Source: Salinisphaera sp. Q1T1-3 (GTDB taxonomy: Bacteria > Pseudomonadota > Gammaproteobacteria > Nevskiales > Salinisphaeraceae). From it: DNA of 64,000 nucleotides. The stretch's first letter is position 1, and each line of letters opens with the position of its first letter. Positions 48,758 to 57,562 of this stretch are shown here, piece by piece. Both the position numbers and the translations under genes were made by a program. Under the pieces are notes generated by a model. That model was given only the letters and a program-made list of their open reading frames with translations. It was not told the origin of the DNA and made no database searches. The stretch spans positions 1 to 64,000 of the forward strand of contig NZ_QZWD01000017.1 of NCBI RefSeq assembly GCF_003602005.1, given 5' to 3'.

Positions 48758-49762
48758 TCATTCGACGGTATCGCTCGATGCCGGCGATGTGCTGCGGTCT
48801 TCGGTATCGGCCGCGCCCTGCATGACCACGCTCGGCGCACCGGCCACCGCCATGGGCAGTGTGAACACGGAATGGCTGGCCGTGATGAACAGCGTGCGGT
48901 GATCCGACCCGGCGAAGGTGACGTTACCCGTCCATTCCTCGTCGATCGGGATATGGCCGATGCGCTTGCCGTCTCGATTGAAGATCGTCACCCCATCGCC
49001 CGTCAGATAGACGTTGCCCTGATCATCCAGCGTCATGCCGTCAGAGCGCATCGGCGTGAACAACTGCTTCCCGGACAGGCGACCATCGGCACCGATGGTG
49101 TAACGCCATGTCTTCTCGCCACCGAAATCGGAAACATAGAGTGTCTTGCCGTCCGGCGTCCCGATGATGCCGTTCGGCTTGATCATATCGTCGACTACCT
49201 TGATCGGCTTGTCGGTTTCCGGCCCGAGATAATAGACATCCTCACCCGGCTGATCCTTGGACTGACGCAGCCAGTAGTCGCGCTGATAGTACGGATCGGT
49301 GAAATAGATGCCGCCATTGGGCGCAATCCACAGATCGTTCGGCCCGTTCATCTGATGGTCTTCCATGTGATCAAGAACGACATGAACCTGGCCATCCGGC
49401 GCAATCGACCACAGCTGCCCGTGCGCATCCGCGGCCGCGATCAGATTGCGCTTCGCATCGAAATACAGACCGTTCGCTCGGCCGGCCTCTTTCATGAAGA
49501 TCGATAGATTGCCGTCGGTACCGTATTTCCAGATCTTGTTGTTCGGTTGATCGGTAAAATACACGTTGCCCGCGGCATCGGCCGCCGGCCCTTCCGTAAA
49601 CTCGAATCGATCCGAGATACGGGTGAGCTTCGCGTTCTTGGCAACCACGGGTGCCCAGCGCGATGGTGTGTCCGAATCGGGCGCGGCGTTCGCACTCATC
49701 GCGAAACTCAGCATCCATCCGAGGGCGACCACCGCGCCGAGCCGCCGATTTCTTGTCCCCAT
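48758..49762 (-). CDS. SMP-30/gluconolactonase family protein, secreted
   Basis: A 334-residue protein with a signal peptide (about 1-27, ending MSANAAP) and a six-bladed propeller. Metal-ligand positions of SMP-30 lactonases are visible: the Glu in FTEGPAAD, the Asn in MNGPNDLWIAP and the Asp in SDGMTLDDQG. GVT and YVSDFGGEKTWRY segments fit the family. Such enzymes hydrolyse aldonolactones to aldonic acids. The start at 49762 has GAGGAGG 8 bases upstream. Paired with the PQQ dehydrogenase, it suggests a periplasmic oxidise-then-hydrolyse route. Confidence 0.85.
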   Translation of the reverse strand: MGTRNRRLGAVVALGWMLSFAMSANAAPDSDTPSRWAPVVAKNAKLTRISDRFEFTEGPAADAAGNVYFTDQPNNKIWKYGTDGNLSIFMKEAGRANGLYFDAKRNLIAAADAHGQLWSIAPDGQVHVVLDHMEDHQMNGPNDLWIAPNGGIYFTDPYYQRDYWLRQSKDQPGEDVYYLGPETDKPIKVVDDMIKPNGIIGTPDGKTLYVSDFGGEKTWRYTIGADGRLSGKQLFTPMRSDGMTLDDQGNVYLTGDGVTIFNRDGKRIGHIPIDEEWTGNVTFAGSDHRTLFITASHSVFTLPMAVAGAPSVVMQGAADTEDRSTSPASSDTVE

Positions 49763-49937
49763 GCGTTCATCCTCCTCAATTTGTATCGATTCGCCGCCGT
49801 TTCCAACCGACGCCGACAAACAAGAATAGGCGAAACGAGGACAATTCCGACACTCGAGACATGAAAACCCGTCATTGATCGGCCCGAGGCGGCAATCAGC
49901 CAACGGAAGTCCGCGCGCCGCCGCACCGGCCGATGAC

Positions 49938-50780
49938 TTATGACGCCAGCGTCCGGGACGAGGCCGTTCGGGGAACCACGTCGACCACGATGCCCCACGG
50001 ATCCAAATACCGCGTCCGGTCCTCGACGGGCGCGTACTCGCCGTCGCTTGTTGCTTCGAGCGTCATCGCGGCCAGCCCGGTGGTTGCGTTCGTACGCCCG
50101 CCGGCGCCTGCACTGTGCCAGGTGTTGGTTGCGATGTGATGGTGGTAGCCACCGCTGGCGAAAAAACGCGCACCGGGCCGATGGTGCGTGGTCGCCAGCC
50201 CAAGCCGGTCCCGGTAGAACGCCTCGGCCGTGTCGATATCGCCGACCTGAAGATGCACGTGCCCGATACGAGTCGCCTCCGGCACGCCTTGCCAGCGCGG
50301 GCGTGCGGCGCGGAGCAGATCGTCAACATCCAGCGGCATCGTGCTCATCTCGACCGCCGCCCCGACCCATCGCCATTGCGCACGGGGGCGGTCGGTATAG
50401 ATTTCGATGCCATTGCCTTCCGGATCGGCCAGATACAGTGCCTCACTGACCGCGTGGTCGGAGGCGCCCGACAGCCGAGCCCGATCCGCGGCCAGTGCGT
50501 GGTGCAACCAAGCACCGAGATCGGCCCGGTTCGGCATCAGGAACGCGGTATGGAATAGCCCGGCGGCATGTCGGTCGGCGAGTCGGGCCTGCGGATCGGC
50601 CCGCAGGCGCAGCAGCGGCTGCCCGCCGGCACCGAGCACGTGTTCGGTGCGATCGGTGGCCAATGGCTGCAGACCGATCATGCGCTGGTAAAACGTGCTC
50701 ACCCTGGCCAGGTCGCGGACCACGAGCGAGACATCGGCCACCGACAGCGGTGCCGGCACAATATCATTCGGTTTCGTCAC
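49938..50780 (-). CDS. Two-domain VOC protein (catechol-2,3-dioxygenase-like)
   Basis: A 280-residue protein of two vicinal-oxygen-chelate modules. The first (SVADVSLVVRDLARVSTFY, about 13-130) resembles the structural half of CatE-type proteins. The second (RIGHVHLQVGDIDTAEAFYRD, about 170-270) carries candidate metal ligands H174/H176, H213-215 and E242. The GTG start at 50780 follows GGAG by 6 bases; the upstream reading lacks family support. It is cotranscribed with doxX and divergent from a LysR gene. It may be a ring-cleavage or glyoxalase-type enzyme; the substrate is not inferable. Confidence 0.82.
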   Translation of the reverse strand: MTKPNDIVPAPLSVADVSLVVRDLARVSTFYQRMIGLQPLATDRTEHVLGAGGQPLLRLRADPQARLADRHAAGLFHTAFLMPNRADLGAWLHHALAADRARLSGASDHAVSEALYLADPEGNGIEIYTDRPRAQWRWVGAAVEMSTMPLDVDDLLRAARPRWQGVPEATRIGHVHLQVGDIDTAEAFYRDRLGLATTHHRPGARFFASGGYHHHIATNTWHSAGAGGRTNATTGLAAMTLEATSDGEYAPVEDRTRYLDPWGIVVDVVPRTASSRTLAS

Positions 50781-50835
50781 GATAATCTCCGAAAGATCGC
50801 CCGTTATCGAAACAGGCGGAATAAAGAGGCACGCG

Positions 50836-51243
50836 TCACGGGCGGCTCTCACGCTTCGTGGTGCCGAGCCGTGTCGAACGGATCAACACAAAACGTGCGT
50901 CGCCGGACAAGGCGAGCGCGAACGCCGCGACAGCCAGAAACACCGGGTATTGCCAGCCGCCGCCACTGTTGGTGAACATCAACAGGCCCCAGCGCGTCTG
51001 TACGCCCAGAACGAGCAATAGACCGCCTACCAGTTCGACGAACATCACCGGATAGGCCAGCCATCCGGCAAACCCGGCCGAGGCGAAAAACTGCGCGGTG
51101 TCGGGCAGCGTCCAGACCAGCAACTTGGTGAGCCCGTGGGCGACGAACATGACGCCCAGGCCGATCCGTAGCAGCAGCAGGCCCGGCGCGGCCGTCGCGT
51201 CCCCAGTCCGGACATGACCGATAACGGGTGCCTTTTCCGACAT
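50836..51243 (-). CDS. DoxX-family membrane protein with an internal deletion
   Basis: A 135-residue protein with GLLLLRIGLGVMFVAHGLTKL, FAGWLAYPVMFVELVGGLLLVLG and GGGWQYPVFLAVAAFALALSGD, all typical of DoxX. Homologues have about 20-25 residues, including a membrane helix, between the QTRW and the FTN-GGGW segments; here only GLLM joins them in frame, so one helix appears lost. The ATG at 51243 follows AGGAG by 7 bases. Function may be impaired. The junction carries a 15-base match to the MITE end. Confidence 0.72.
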   Translation of the reverse strand: MSEKAPVIGHVRTGDATAAPGLLLLRIGLGVMFVAHGLTKLLVWTLPDTAQFFASAGFAGWLAYPVMFVELVGGLLLVLGVQTRWGLLMFTNSGGGWQYPVFLAVAAFALALSGDARFVLIRSTRLGTTKRESRP

Positions 51244-51344
51244 GACAATTCTCCTGTAGCAAACCGCAAGGTATATGCGCAGCGATGGGCGTCAGCTTCT
51301 ACTGGTTCGCCCTGCGGGATAAACGTGCGATCATCGAAATCACT

Positions 51345-51361
51345 GTTTCCAATTTGGAAAC
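51345..51361. promoter_or_regulatory. Inverted repeat between doxX and lysR, putative LysR operator
   Basis: GTTTCCAA (51345-51352) and TTGGAAAC (51354-51361) are exact reverse complements around one T. The site lies in the 136-base divergent region, 18 bases before the lysR ATG. It has the size and placement of a LysR-type binding site. Confidence 0.55.
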
Positions 51362-51379
51362 AATAGGAGTCGGGACATC

Positions 51380-52311
51380 ATGGATACGTTGTCGGCCATG
51401 CGGGTCTTCGTTGAAGTCGCCCAGCGCCAGAGCTTCACGGCCGCGGCGGACCATCTGCGGATGTCTCGCTCGTCGGTGAGTAACACGTGGCTTTTCTCGA
51501 GCAGCATTTCGCAACGCGCCTGCTCCAGCGCACCACACGGCGGCTGAGCCTGACCGAGGCCGGGCGCGACATGCACACGCGGGCCGAGAGCCTTCTCGAC
51601 CAGTTCGATCAGCTCGACCATGTCTTTCATCACGCCGAGCAGCGGCCTCAGGGCCGTATTCGTCTCAATGCGCCCTATGCCTTCGGCACCGCCTATCTCG
51701 GCACCGTACTCGCCGGCTATCGGGCGCGTTATCCGTCAGTCGAACTGGATGTGGTGCTCGCCGACCGACGCGTCGGCCTCATCGAGGAAGGCTACGATCT
51801 GGCGCTGCGCATCGGCGAACTCGAGGATTCAAGCCTGGTCGCGCGACGACTGGGGCGCCTTGGCATGCATGTTGTCGCCTCGCCCGACTACATCGCGCAG
51901 CACGGTGAGCCACGCCATCCGCACGACCTGACCGATCACCACTGCCTGACCTACAGCCACCCCCGTCACGGCCTGGAATGGCCGTTCTGGGACGGCGACC
52001 GATGGCTTCGCGTGCGAACACGGCCCGGCTTGCGGGCGAACAACGGCAACGTCCTGTGCGATATCGCCGTCGCCGGTGGCGGTATCACGATGCAGCCGGA
52101 TTTCATCGTCGGCCCAGCACTCGAAGACAAAAGACTGATCAGGTTGCTGACCGATTATCGTCCGCCCGACCTATCCCTGAACGCCGTCTATCCCGAACGC
52201 ACGCTCATGCCGGCCCGGCTGCGCGGCATGCTGGATCATCTGGCCGAGACATTCGCGTTATTGCGCGACGAGGAAACCGGCCTGATCCGTCGGCCCCGCC
52301 AGCGATCCTAA
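51380..52311 (+). pseudogene. LysR-family regulator broken by a one-base deletion
   Basis: The frame from the ATG at 51380 reads MDTLSAMRVFVEVAQRQSF and the helix-turn-helix through SRSSVS, then derails. From 51484 the next frame continues HVAFLEQHFATRLLQRTTRRL-type sequence into a full ligand-binding domain. Adding one A to the AA at 51482-51483 would give Lys-His-Val and a normal 310-residue LysR protein (DNA-binding domain about 1-62, substrate domain 90-300). It would regulate the divergent doxX-VOC pair. The lesion is a recent mutation or a sequencing error. Confidence 0.87.
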
Positions 52312-52508
52312 ATGGCCCGGGCTCGAACATGCCCCCAATCGTGTTCTGGCCCGCGGGTTCGTGAAAAAGACGTCGTTTGGCCCCGTGCATCGACACGACG
52401 ATCGCAACAGAACGTGCCGATCGCCACCGTGGCCGAGCAGAGCGATCGCCGGCAGCGCAAACCGGGCCGGTTTGGTTAGGATGGACCCAGGCGCAGTATG
52501 TTTTTAGT

Positions 52509-52541
52509 GGTGTGTCGCCGGACCATATCCGGCGACACACC
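52509..52541 (+). promoter_or_regulatory. Perfect 14-bp stem hairpin before the PAS-GGDEF gene
   Basis: GGTGTGTCGCCGGA (52509-52522) pairs fully with TCCGGCGACACACC (52528-52541) around CCATA. It lies 34 bases before the start. TTGGTT at 52471 and TATGTT near 52496 could form a weak promoter just upstream, which would put the hairpin at the transcript's 5' end. No T-run follows on either strand, so it is not an ordinary terminator. Confidence 0.5.
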
Positions 52542-52575
52542 CGCGATCTCGTCCAGTCATGGATATTCTGCATCG

Positions 52576-55392
52576 ATGACGACCGCACTCGACATTCTTG
52601 AGCAGCACGCGCAGGCCGGTACATGGCGGTTTGACCCGGAGACCGAAGAGCTCTGGTGGTCTCCGGGCGTTTATCGGCTCCACGGTCTCGATCCGGAAAC
52701 CGATCGTGCCTCGATCGAGTCAGCCCTGTCATTCTACGAGCCGGATTCTCGCGCACGACTCGAGGCGGCACTTGCCCATGCCCAGTCCAGCGGCGAAGGC
52801 TGGAATCTCACGCTGACGATCCGGCGTGCCGATGGCGTACTGCGCCAGACACAGGGCATCGGCGAAGTACGCCCCCGCCCCGGCCGACCGCCGCTGTTGG
52901 CCGGGGCGTTTTTCGACATCCACGAAGCCGCGGAGGCGCGTGATCGACAGCAAGCCATCGAGCGAGCACTCGCCGAGCAGGCGCATCGCTGGCAGACGGC
53001 CGGCGAGCACGCCGGTCTCGGACTGATGGAAATCGATATCACCGCCGATCGATATCGGATCTCCGGCGCCTTCGTGCAACGCAACGGGCTCGGCGATTGT
53101 GCCGAGCTCACCCTGGCCGGTACCGATTGGCAACATCTGATCGATGAACGCGATCGCGCCGGCCGAAATCGGCGTCTGAACGATCACTTGGCCGGGCGCA
53201 CCGAAGCCTTCGAGAGCGAGTTCCGCCTGCGTGTACACGGTCGGGTGCCGATCTGGGTTCGTGAAACCGGGCGGGCGGTTCGCGCCGACGACGCGCCGAC
53301 GCGCATCGTCGGCACGCTGGCCGATATCGATGCGCGAAAACGGACCGAACACGCGCTTCAGCAGTCCCAGCGGCGCTTGCGCCAGACATTGCACCACGCC
53401 CCGATCGGCATCGCGCTGGTCGCACCGGAAGGCCGCTGGATTTCAGTGAATCACGCGCTGTGCGAGATGATCGGCTACGACGAGGCCGAGCTCGGCGCGC
53501 TCACTTTTCAGGACATCACCCATCCGGATGATCTTGAAGCGGATATGGTCCTGGTAAGCGATCTTCTGACCGGCCGCAAACTCAACTATCGGTTGGAAAA
53601 GCGTTATTTCCATAAAGACGGCCATACCGTCGATATACAGCTCGATGTATCGCTACTGCGCGACGAGGCCGGCGAACCACTTTATTTCATCGCCCAGATC
53701 CAGGACATCACGGAACGCAAGCGCCAACACCGGGCCTTGTTCGAAGCACGCGAACTTGCGGAGATCACCTTCGAGGCCATCGGCGAGGGCGTCATCCGGC
53801 TCGATCGGTACGGCACGATCACACAGGTCAATTCGGCGGCCTGTGCCCTGCTCGATCGCAGCGCCGACTCGCTTATCCAGCACGCATTCACCGAATGCGT
53901 GACCTTCTACCACGCGGATTTCGATCAGATCCTGCCCAATCCCTTGTCTTCGGTTCTCATCGACGGCGGCCGCGCGGCGGTCCCGCTGTTCACGCGCATC
54001 ATGCGACACGACGGCAGCATGATCGCCATCACGGACTCGCTATCGGCCATCTATCACGACGACGGCCGGGTCGGTGGCGCGGTGTTCGTCTTTCAGGACA
54101 TCACCGAAGCGCGCCAGCGCACCATGGAACTCTCCCATCAGGCCAGCCACGACACGCTGACGGGCCTGGCCAACCGTCGAGGATTCCAGCGCGATCTTGC
54201 CGCGACCTGGCGGCGTGCCCGCAACGGTATGCTGCAGGCGTTCGTGATGTATCTCGATCTGGATCATTTCAAGGCCGTCAACGACAGCTGCGGACACGCC
54301 GCCGGCGACGATCTGCTGCGCCTCGTCGCCGAGCGTCTGCGGGCCGTGTTGCGCGATAGCGACGTGCTCGCGCGGCTGGGCGGCGATGAATTCGCAGCCA
54401 TTGTCCATGCCAACGACGCCGACGGCGCCCGGGTGGTCGCCGAAAAGTTTCTTCGCTCGATACGCGCCCTCCACTTCGTGCGCGGCGAGCGCACATACCG
54501 GCTCGGTCTGAGCCTCGGCATCGCTGCGCTGGACACCACCCTTGAAGGACCGGAGGCCTCGCTCGCCCACGCCGACGACGCGTTGTATCGGGCCAAGGCC
54601 GCCGGACGCAACGATTATCGCTTTCACGAGCCGGCCAATGCCGCGACCACGCCACGCCGCCGTCTGTCGCTGCACCTGGCGCCGATCGTCGACCAGGGGT
54701 CTCATGTCGTCGCTCAGGAACTCACCCTGCGGGCACCGGACGTCGCGCGCCACGGGCCGATGTCGAGCGGTGTCGCCACAGCCGGCGAGACCGTCACGCC
54801 ATCATCGACACGCATCGATCAATCCACGCTGGACATGGCCATCGAACTGCTCGAAGACGCCAGCGAAGCCGATGCGCTCGGCAGCGGCCCGCTGTGTATC
54901 AGCCTCAATGCAATCGAGCTGGCCGATCCGGCGTTCCAGAACCGGCTGTTCAAGCGGCTGGGCGACAGGCCGCATCTGGCGCCGCGCCTGATCTTCCAGC
55001 TGGCTGAACACAATGCGCTGTTCGACAGCGACCTGCCGCCGCTGGTCGCGCGCATACGCGGCTGCGGAGCTGCCGTGTGGCTCGTCGAGTTCGGCAGCGG
55101 TTACGACGGCTTCGAACTGCTCAAGCGCTATGTCTTCGACGGCGTGAAGATCGCCGCCGATTTCGCGCGATCGCTCACCGCAACGACCATCAATCGCGCA
55201 GTGCTTCGCGCCATCATGGACGTCGCCAAACGCCAACGGCTGAGTGTGGTGGCCGACGGCGTCGAGGACGACGCCGTATTTGCCCTGCTTTCCAAAGCCG
55301 GTATTCAGCGTTTCCAGGGGCGCCTGTATGCCCCGGCGCGCGCGGGATCGCGAGCCGAGACACATTCGGCGCATACCGACTCGCCAGACTGA
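52576..55392 (+). CDS. Multi-PAS diguanylate cyclase with degenerate EAL domain
   Basis: A 938-residue soluble protein with four PAS-like regions (about 10-120, 135-265, 270-395 and 400-530; the first contains WWSPGVYRLHGLDP of PAS_3 type), GGDEF (about 535-700) and an EAL-like domain (about 705-920). The GGDEF signature is intact (ARLGGDEF), and an RxxD inhibitory site (RDSD) lies five residues before it, so feedback-regulated c-di-GMP synthesis is expected. The EAL part has lost its motif (QELTLR) and DDFGTG is EFGSGY, so it should not hydrolyse. The ATG at 52576 begins where the PAS fold does; 26 upstream codons would include the hairpin. Confidence 0.9.
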   Translation: MTTALDILEQHAQAGTWRFDPETEELWWSPGVYRLHGLDPETDRASIESALSFYEPDSRARLEAALAHAQSSGEGWNLTLTIRRADGVLRQTQGIGEVRPRPGRPPLLAGAFFDIHEAAEARDRQQAIERALAEQAHRWQTAGEHAGLGLMEIDITADRYRISGAFVQRNGLGDCAELTLAGTDWQHLIDERDRAGRNRRLNDHLAGRTEAFESEFRLRVHGRVPIWVRETGRAVRADDAPTRIVGTLADIDARKRTEHALQQSQRRLRQTLHHAPIGIALVAPEGRWISVNHALCEMIGYDEAELGALTFQDITHPDDLEADMVLVSDLLTGRKLNYRLEKRYFHKDGHTVDIQLDVSLLRDEAGEPLYFIAQIQDITERKRQHRALFEARELAEITFEAIGEGVIRLDRYGTITQVNSAACALLDRSADSLIQHAFTECVTFYHADFDQILPNPLSSVLIDGGRAAVPLFTRIMRHDGSMIAITDSLSAIYHDDGRVGGAVFVFQDITEARQRTMELSHQASHDTLTGLANRRGFQRDLAATWRRARNGMLQAFVMYLDLDHFKAVNDSCGHAAGDDLLRLVAERLRAVLRDSDVLARLGGDEFAAIVHANDADGARVVAEKFLRSIRALHFVRGERTYRLGLSLGIAALDTTLEGPEASLAHADDALYRAKAAGRNDYRFHEPANAATTPRRRLSLHLAPIVDQGSHVVAQELTLRAPDVARHGPMSSGVATAGETVTPSSTRIDQSTLDMAIELLEDASEADALGSGPLCISLNAIELADPAFQNRLFKRLGDRPHLAPRLIFQLAEHNALFDSDLPPLVARIRGCGAAVWLVEFGSGYDGFELLKRYVFDGVKIAADFARSLTATTINRAVLRAIMDVAKRQRLSVVADGVEDDAVFALLSKAGIQRFQGRLYAPARAGSRAETHSAHTDSPD

Positions 55393-55701
55393 TCGCGCGA
55401 GGCCGGTGGCACCGACCGACAACAGCCCACCAAGATCCGTGGCGTTGTATCAGGCGGCCGTCGTGTCTGTCTTCGCTCTCGGCAGATCGCCTGCCGACTC
55501 CCCTCGATGCGTATTGCAGACGGCGCCCCCGCACGCCGTAACCCAGGACGCCGTGCGGGTATCCCTGCCCCGCTCTGCCGAGAGGTCGGCCTGGCGGTAT
55601 CGGACCGTGTCGATACAGGCACCGGCCGGGCAATGGTTGCGGCATAATATCGGCCGATTCAAGCGACCGGCCCGTGCCGGGCCTCGCATTCGGGGACATT
55701 C
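55393..55701. other. 309-base gap without a recognisable gene
   Basis: No supported gene, repeat or RNA is seen between the cyclase and the following secreted protein. It presumably holds the promoter of the gene at 55702. Confidence 0.4.
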
Positions 55702-57498
55702 ATGAAAACCGCTCTGGCCATGCCGATCAGCCTGCTGTGTCTCCTGCTGACCGCAGCGGCCCACGCCGAGACGCGCGCCCTGAACAAGGACCTCGAACGC
55801 ACCGATGAAACCCCGGCCTACCGGCTTCACTGGCCCCTGAAAAAAACGGATTCAGGCTGGGAGGCGATCGTCGATCGGCCGGATGGCACGCCTTATTTGC
55901 GATGCCGGATCGTCGATCCGAACGCCCGGCCTATGCTGGCGGATGACAATCGCCGTGGGCCGGTCACCTTCTATTACGACAACGGACAGGTCCGACAGAC
56001 CGGCCAGTACGGCGACGGCGGGCGACTGATCGGCAAGGCCCGCACGTATCGTAACGACGGCAGTCTCCGGGACGTCCGTCGTTACACGCCTGCGGGTTAT
56101 CGCCTCATCAAGGCTTTTAACGCCGACGGCAGCGTCGCCCTCGAAAGCCTGCCCGACAAGGGCGTACGCACCGAACGGCAGAAACGCTATCGCGAAGACG
56201 GTTCGCTGATGCGACAGACCCACGTCGAGCCGGATGACAACGGCGATCCGATGGAAGTCGCGCGCCGCTACGACAGGCAAGGCGAGCTCACCGAGCGTCA
56301 GGAGATCCACAAGACCGTCCAGTTCACCGAGACGCTGACGGACGGCCATGTCGTGGAACGCCAGACCTTCAGTCGGCCCGAGGCCTGGTCGATAACCGAA
56401 CGCTTCGACGAAAACGGCCGATTGATCAAGCGCGATCGGCGTCTCCTGCCCGATTTCGTCGAGGACGGCGAGCAGATCTTTACGACCCGCGACGGCGTAC
56501 GTCGCGTATCCCACTACCGACAGGGCAAGAAGCACGGCCTCGAGACCGGCAAACGCGGCGGAACCTGGCTGCACCGAATCCGTTATCGCAACGATCATCC
56601 GGTCGGGCTTGGATTCGACGTGGACCCAGAAAGCGGCGAGGTGACGTTCACACGCTACGACGACACCGGAAAATATCTGAGCCGCTATGACGTCGAGGCC
56701 GACCTGATCACCCATGACGCCGACGGCAAGCCAAGCCTGCCCGATGCATGGGCCACGGTCAGACGAACCCTGCCCGCTCCGGGCACGACATGGCTTTACC
56801 AGTTCAACGACCGTCATCCGGTCCGTCTGCGGTTGCAGACGGTCAAAAACGGCGTGGCCCGTTACGACGTCGCCGATGGCCAGAGCGTGCGCGAGGAGAG
56901 CGTGGCCCGTTACCAGCCGATGGATGCGGCCGGCGGCCCGATGCTGCGTTTTCCGCTGCATCCCGGCGATCGATGGGAGTACGAAACCGAGCGGGTCATC
57001 CACGTACCAGCCGATGACGGCGCCCGGTGGCAGTATCGTTATCGCACGCACGTGGTCAGCCGTGTGACGGCCGTCGAGACGATCCGAGTCGGCGCCGGCA
57101 CCTTCAAGGCATTGCGCATCAGGCGTGGCATCAGCTGGTTCAAGGATCGTCCCAGCGGCGAAGGCGCCCGGTTCGATCGAATCGAAAAAAACGACGACGG
57201 CACTGTCAAGGGCTTCACGCAAGAGCTGCTCTGGTACGCGCCGAAGGCCGGACGTGTGGTGCTCAAGACACATGTGGCGTCCGGTTTGGCCAACGTGCTG
57301 GACCGTCCCGCCGCCGACCAGCTGACCAATGTCGCAACCTGGTTCACTGAGCTGGTCGGCCTGGCCGGCCCGGGCGAGTCGCCGTCGCCGGCCAGTCCAC
57401 AATACGCACGCGCCCCGCAGGCCCGCTGGATCGGGTTTCCGATGCAGCGCAACAACACCTGGGAATATCTGATGCAATCCCATTCGCCTTCGGAATAG
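55702..57498 (+). CDS. Secreted protein with MORN-like repeats
   Basis: A 598-residue protein with a signal peptide (about 1-23, ending AAHAE). Residues about 85-340 contain repeated G-x-(L/V)-x-x-x-x-x-(Y/F) strands such as FYYDNGQVRQTGQYGDGGRL, TYRNDGSLRDVRRY, RYREDGSLMRQT, RYDRQGELTERQ and RFDENGRLIKRD, the pattern of MORN-variant (YwqK-like) repeats. The C-terminal half (about 355-560) has PLHPGDRWEYE and VGAGTFKALRIRRG segments, which recall DUF3108-like beta-barrel folds. No enzyme motif is seen. A periplasmic scaffold or envelope role is possible. It is convergent with the helicase gene. Confidence 0.6.
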   Translation: MKTALAMPISLLCLLLTAAAHAETRALNKDLERTDETPAYRLHWPLKKTDSGWEAIVDRPDGTPYLRCRIVDPNARPMLADDNRRGPVTFYYDNGQVRQTGQYGDGGRLIGKARTYRNDGSLRDVRRYTPAGYRLIKAFNADGSVALESLPDKGVRTERQKRYREDGSLMRQTHVEPDDNGDPMEVARRYDRQGELTERQEIHKTVQFTETLTDGHVVERQTFSRPEAWSITERFDENGRLIKRDRRLLPDFVEDGEQIFTTRDGVRRVSHYRQGKKHGLETGKRGGTWLHRIRYRNDHPVGLGFDVDPESGEVTFTRYDDTGKYLSRYDVEADLITHDADGKPSLPDAWATVRRTLPAPGTTWLYQFNDRHPVRLRLQTVKNGVARYDVADGQSVREESVARYQPMDAAGGPMLRFPLHPGDRWEYETERVIHVPADDGARWQYRYRTHVVSRVTAVETIRVGAGTFKALRIRRGISWFKDRPSGEGARFDRIEKNDDGTVKGFTQELLWYAPKAGRVVLKTHVASGLANVLDRPAADQLTNVATWFTELVGLAGPGESPSPASPQYARAPQARWIGFPMQRNNTWEYLMQSHSPSE

Positions 57499-57562
57499 AG
57501 CACGGCGTCTCGGTTGGCCGCGGTGAGGCCGGCCGACGATGCCAACGCCGGCGGCACATCAT

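Noticed and set aside
55702-57498. MORN-like protein as an antitoxin (some YwqK-type proteins carry that label)
   Set aside because: It has a signal peptide and no adjacent toxin candidate.
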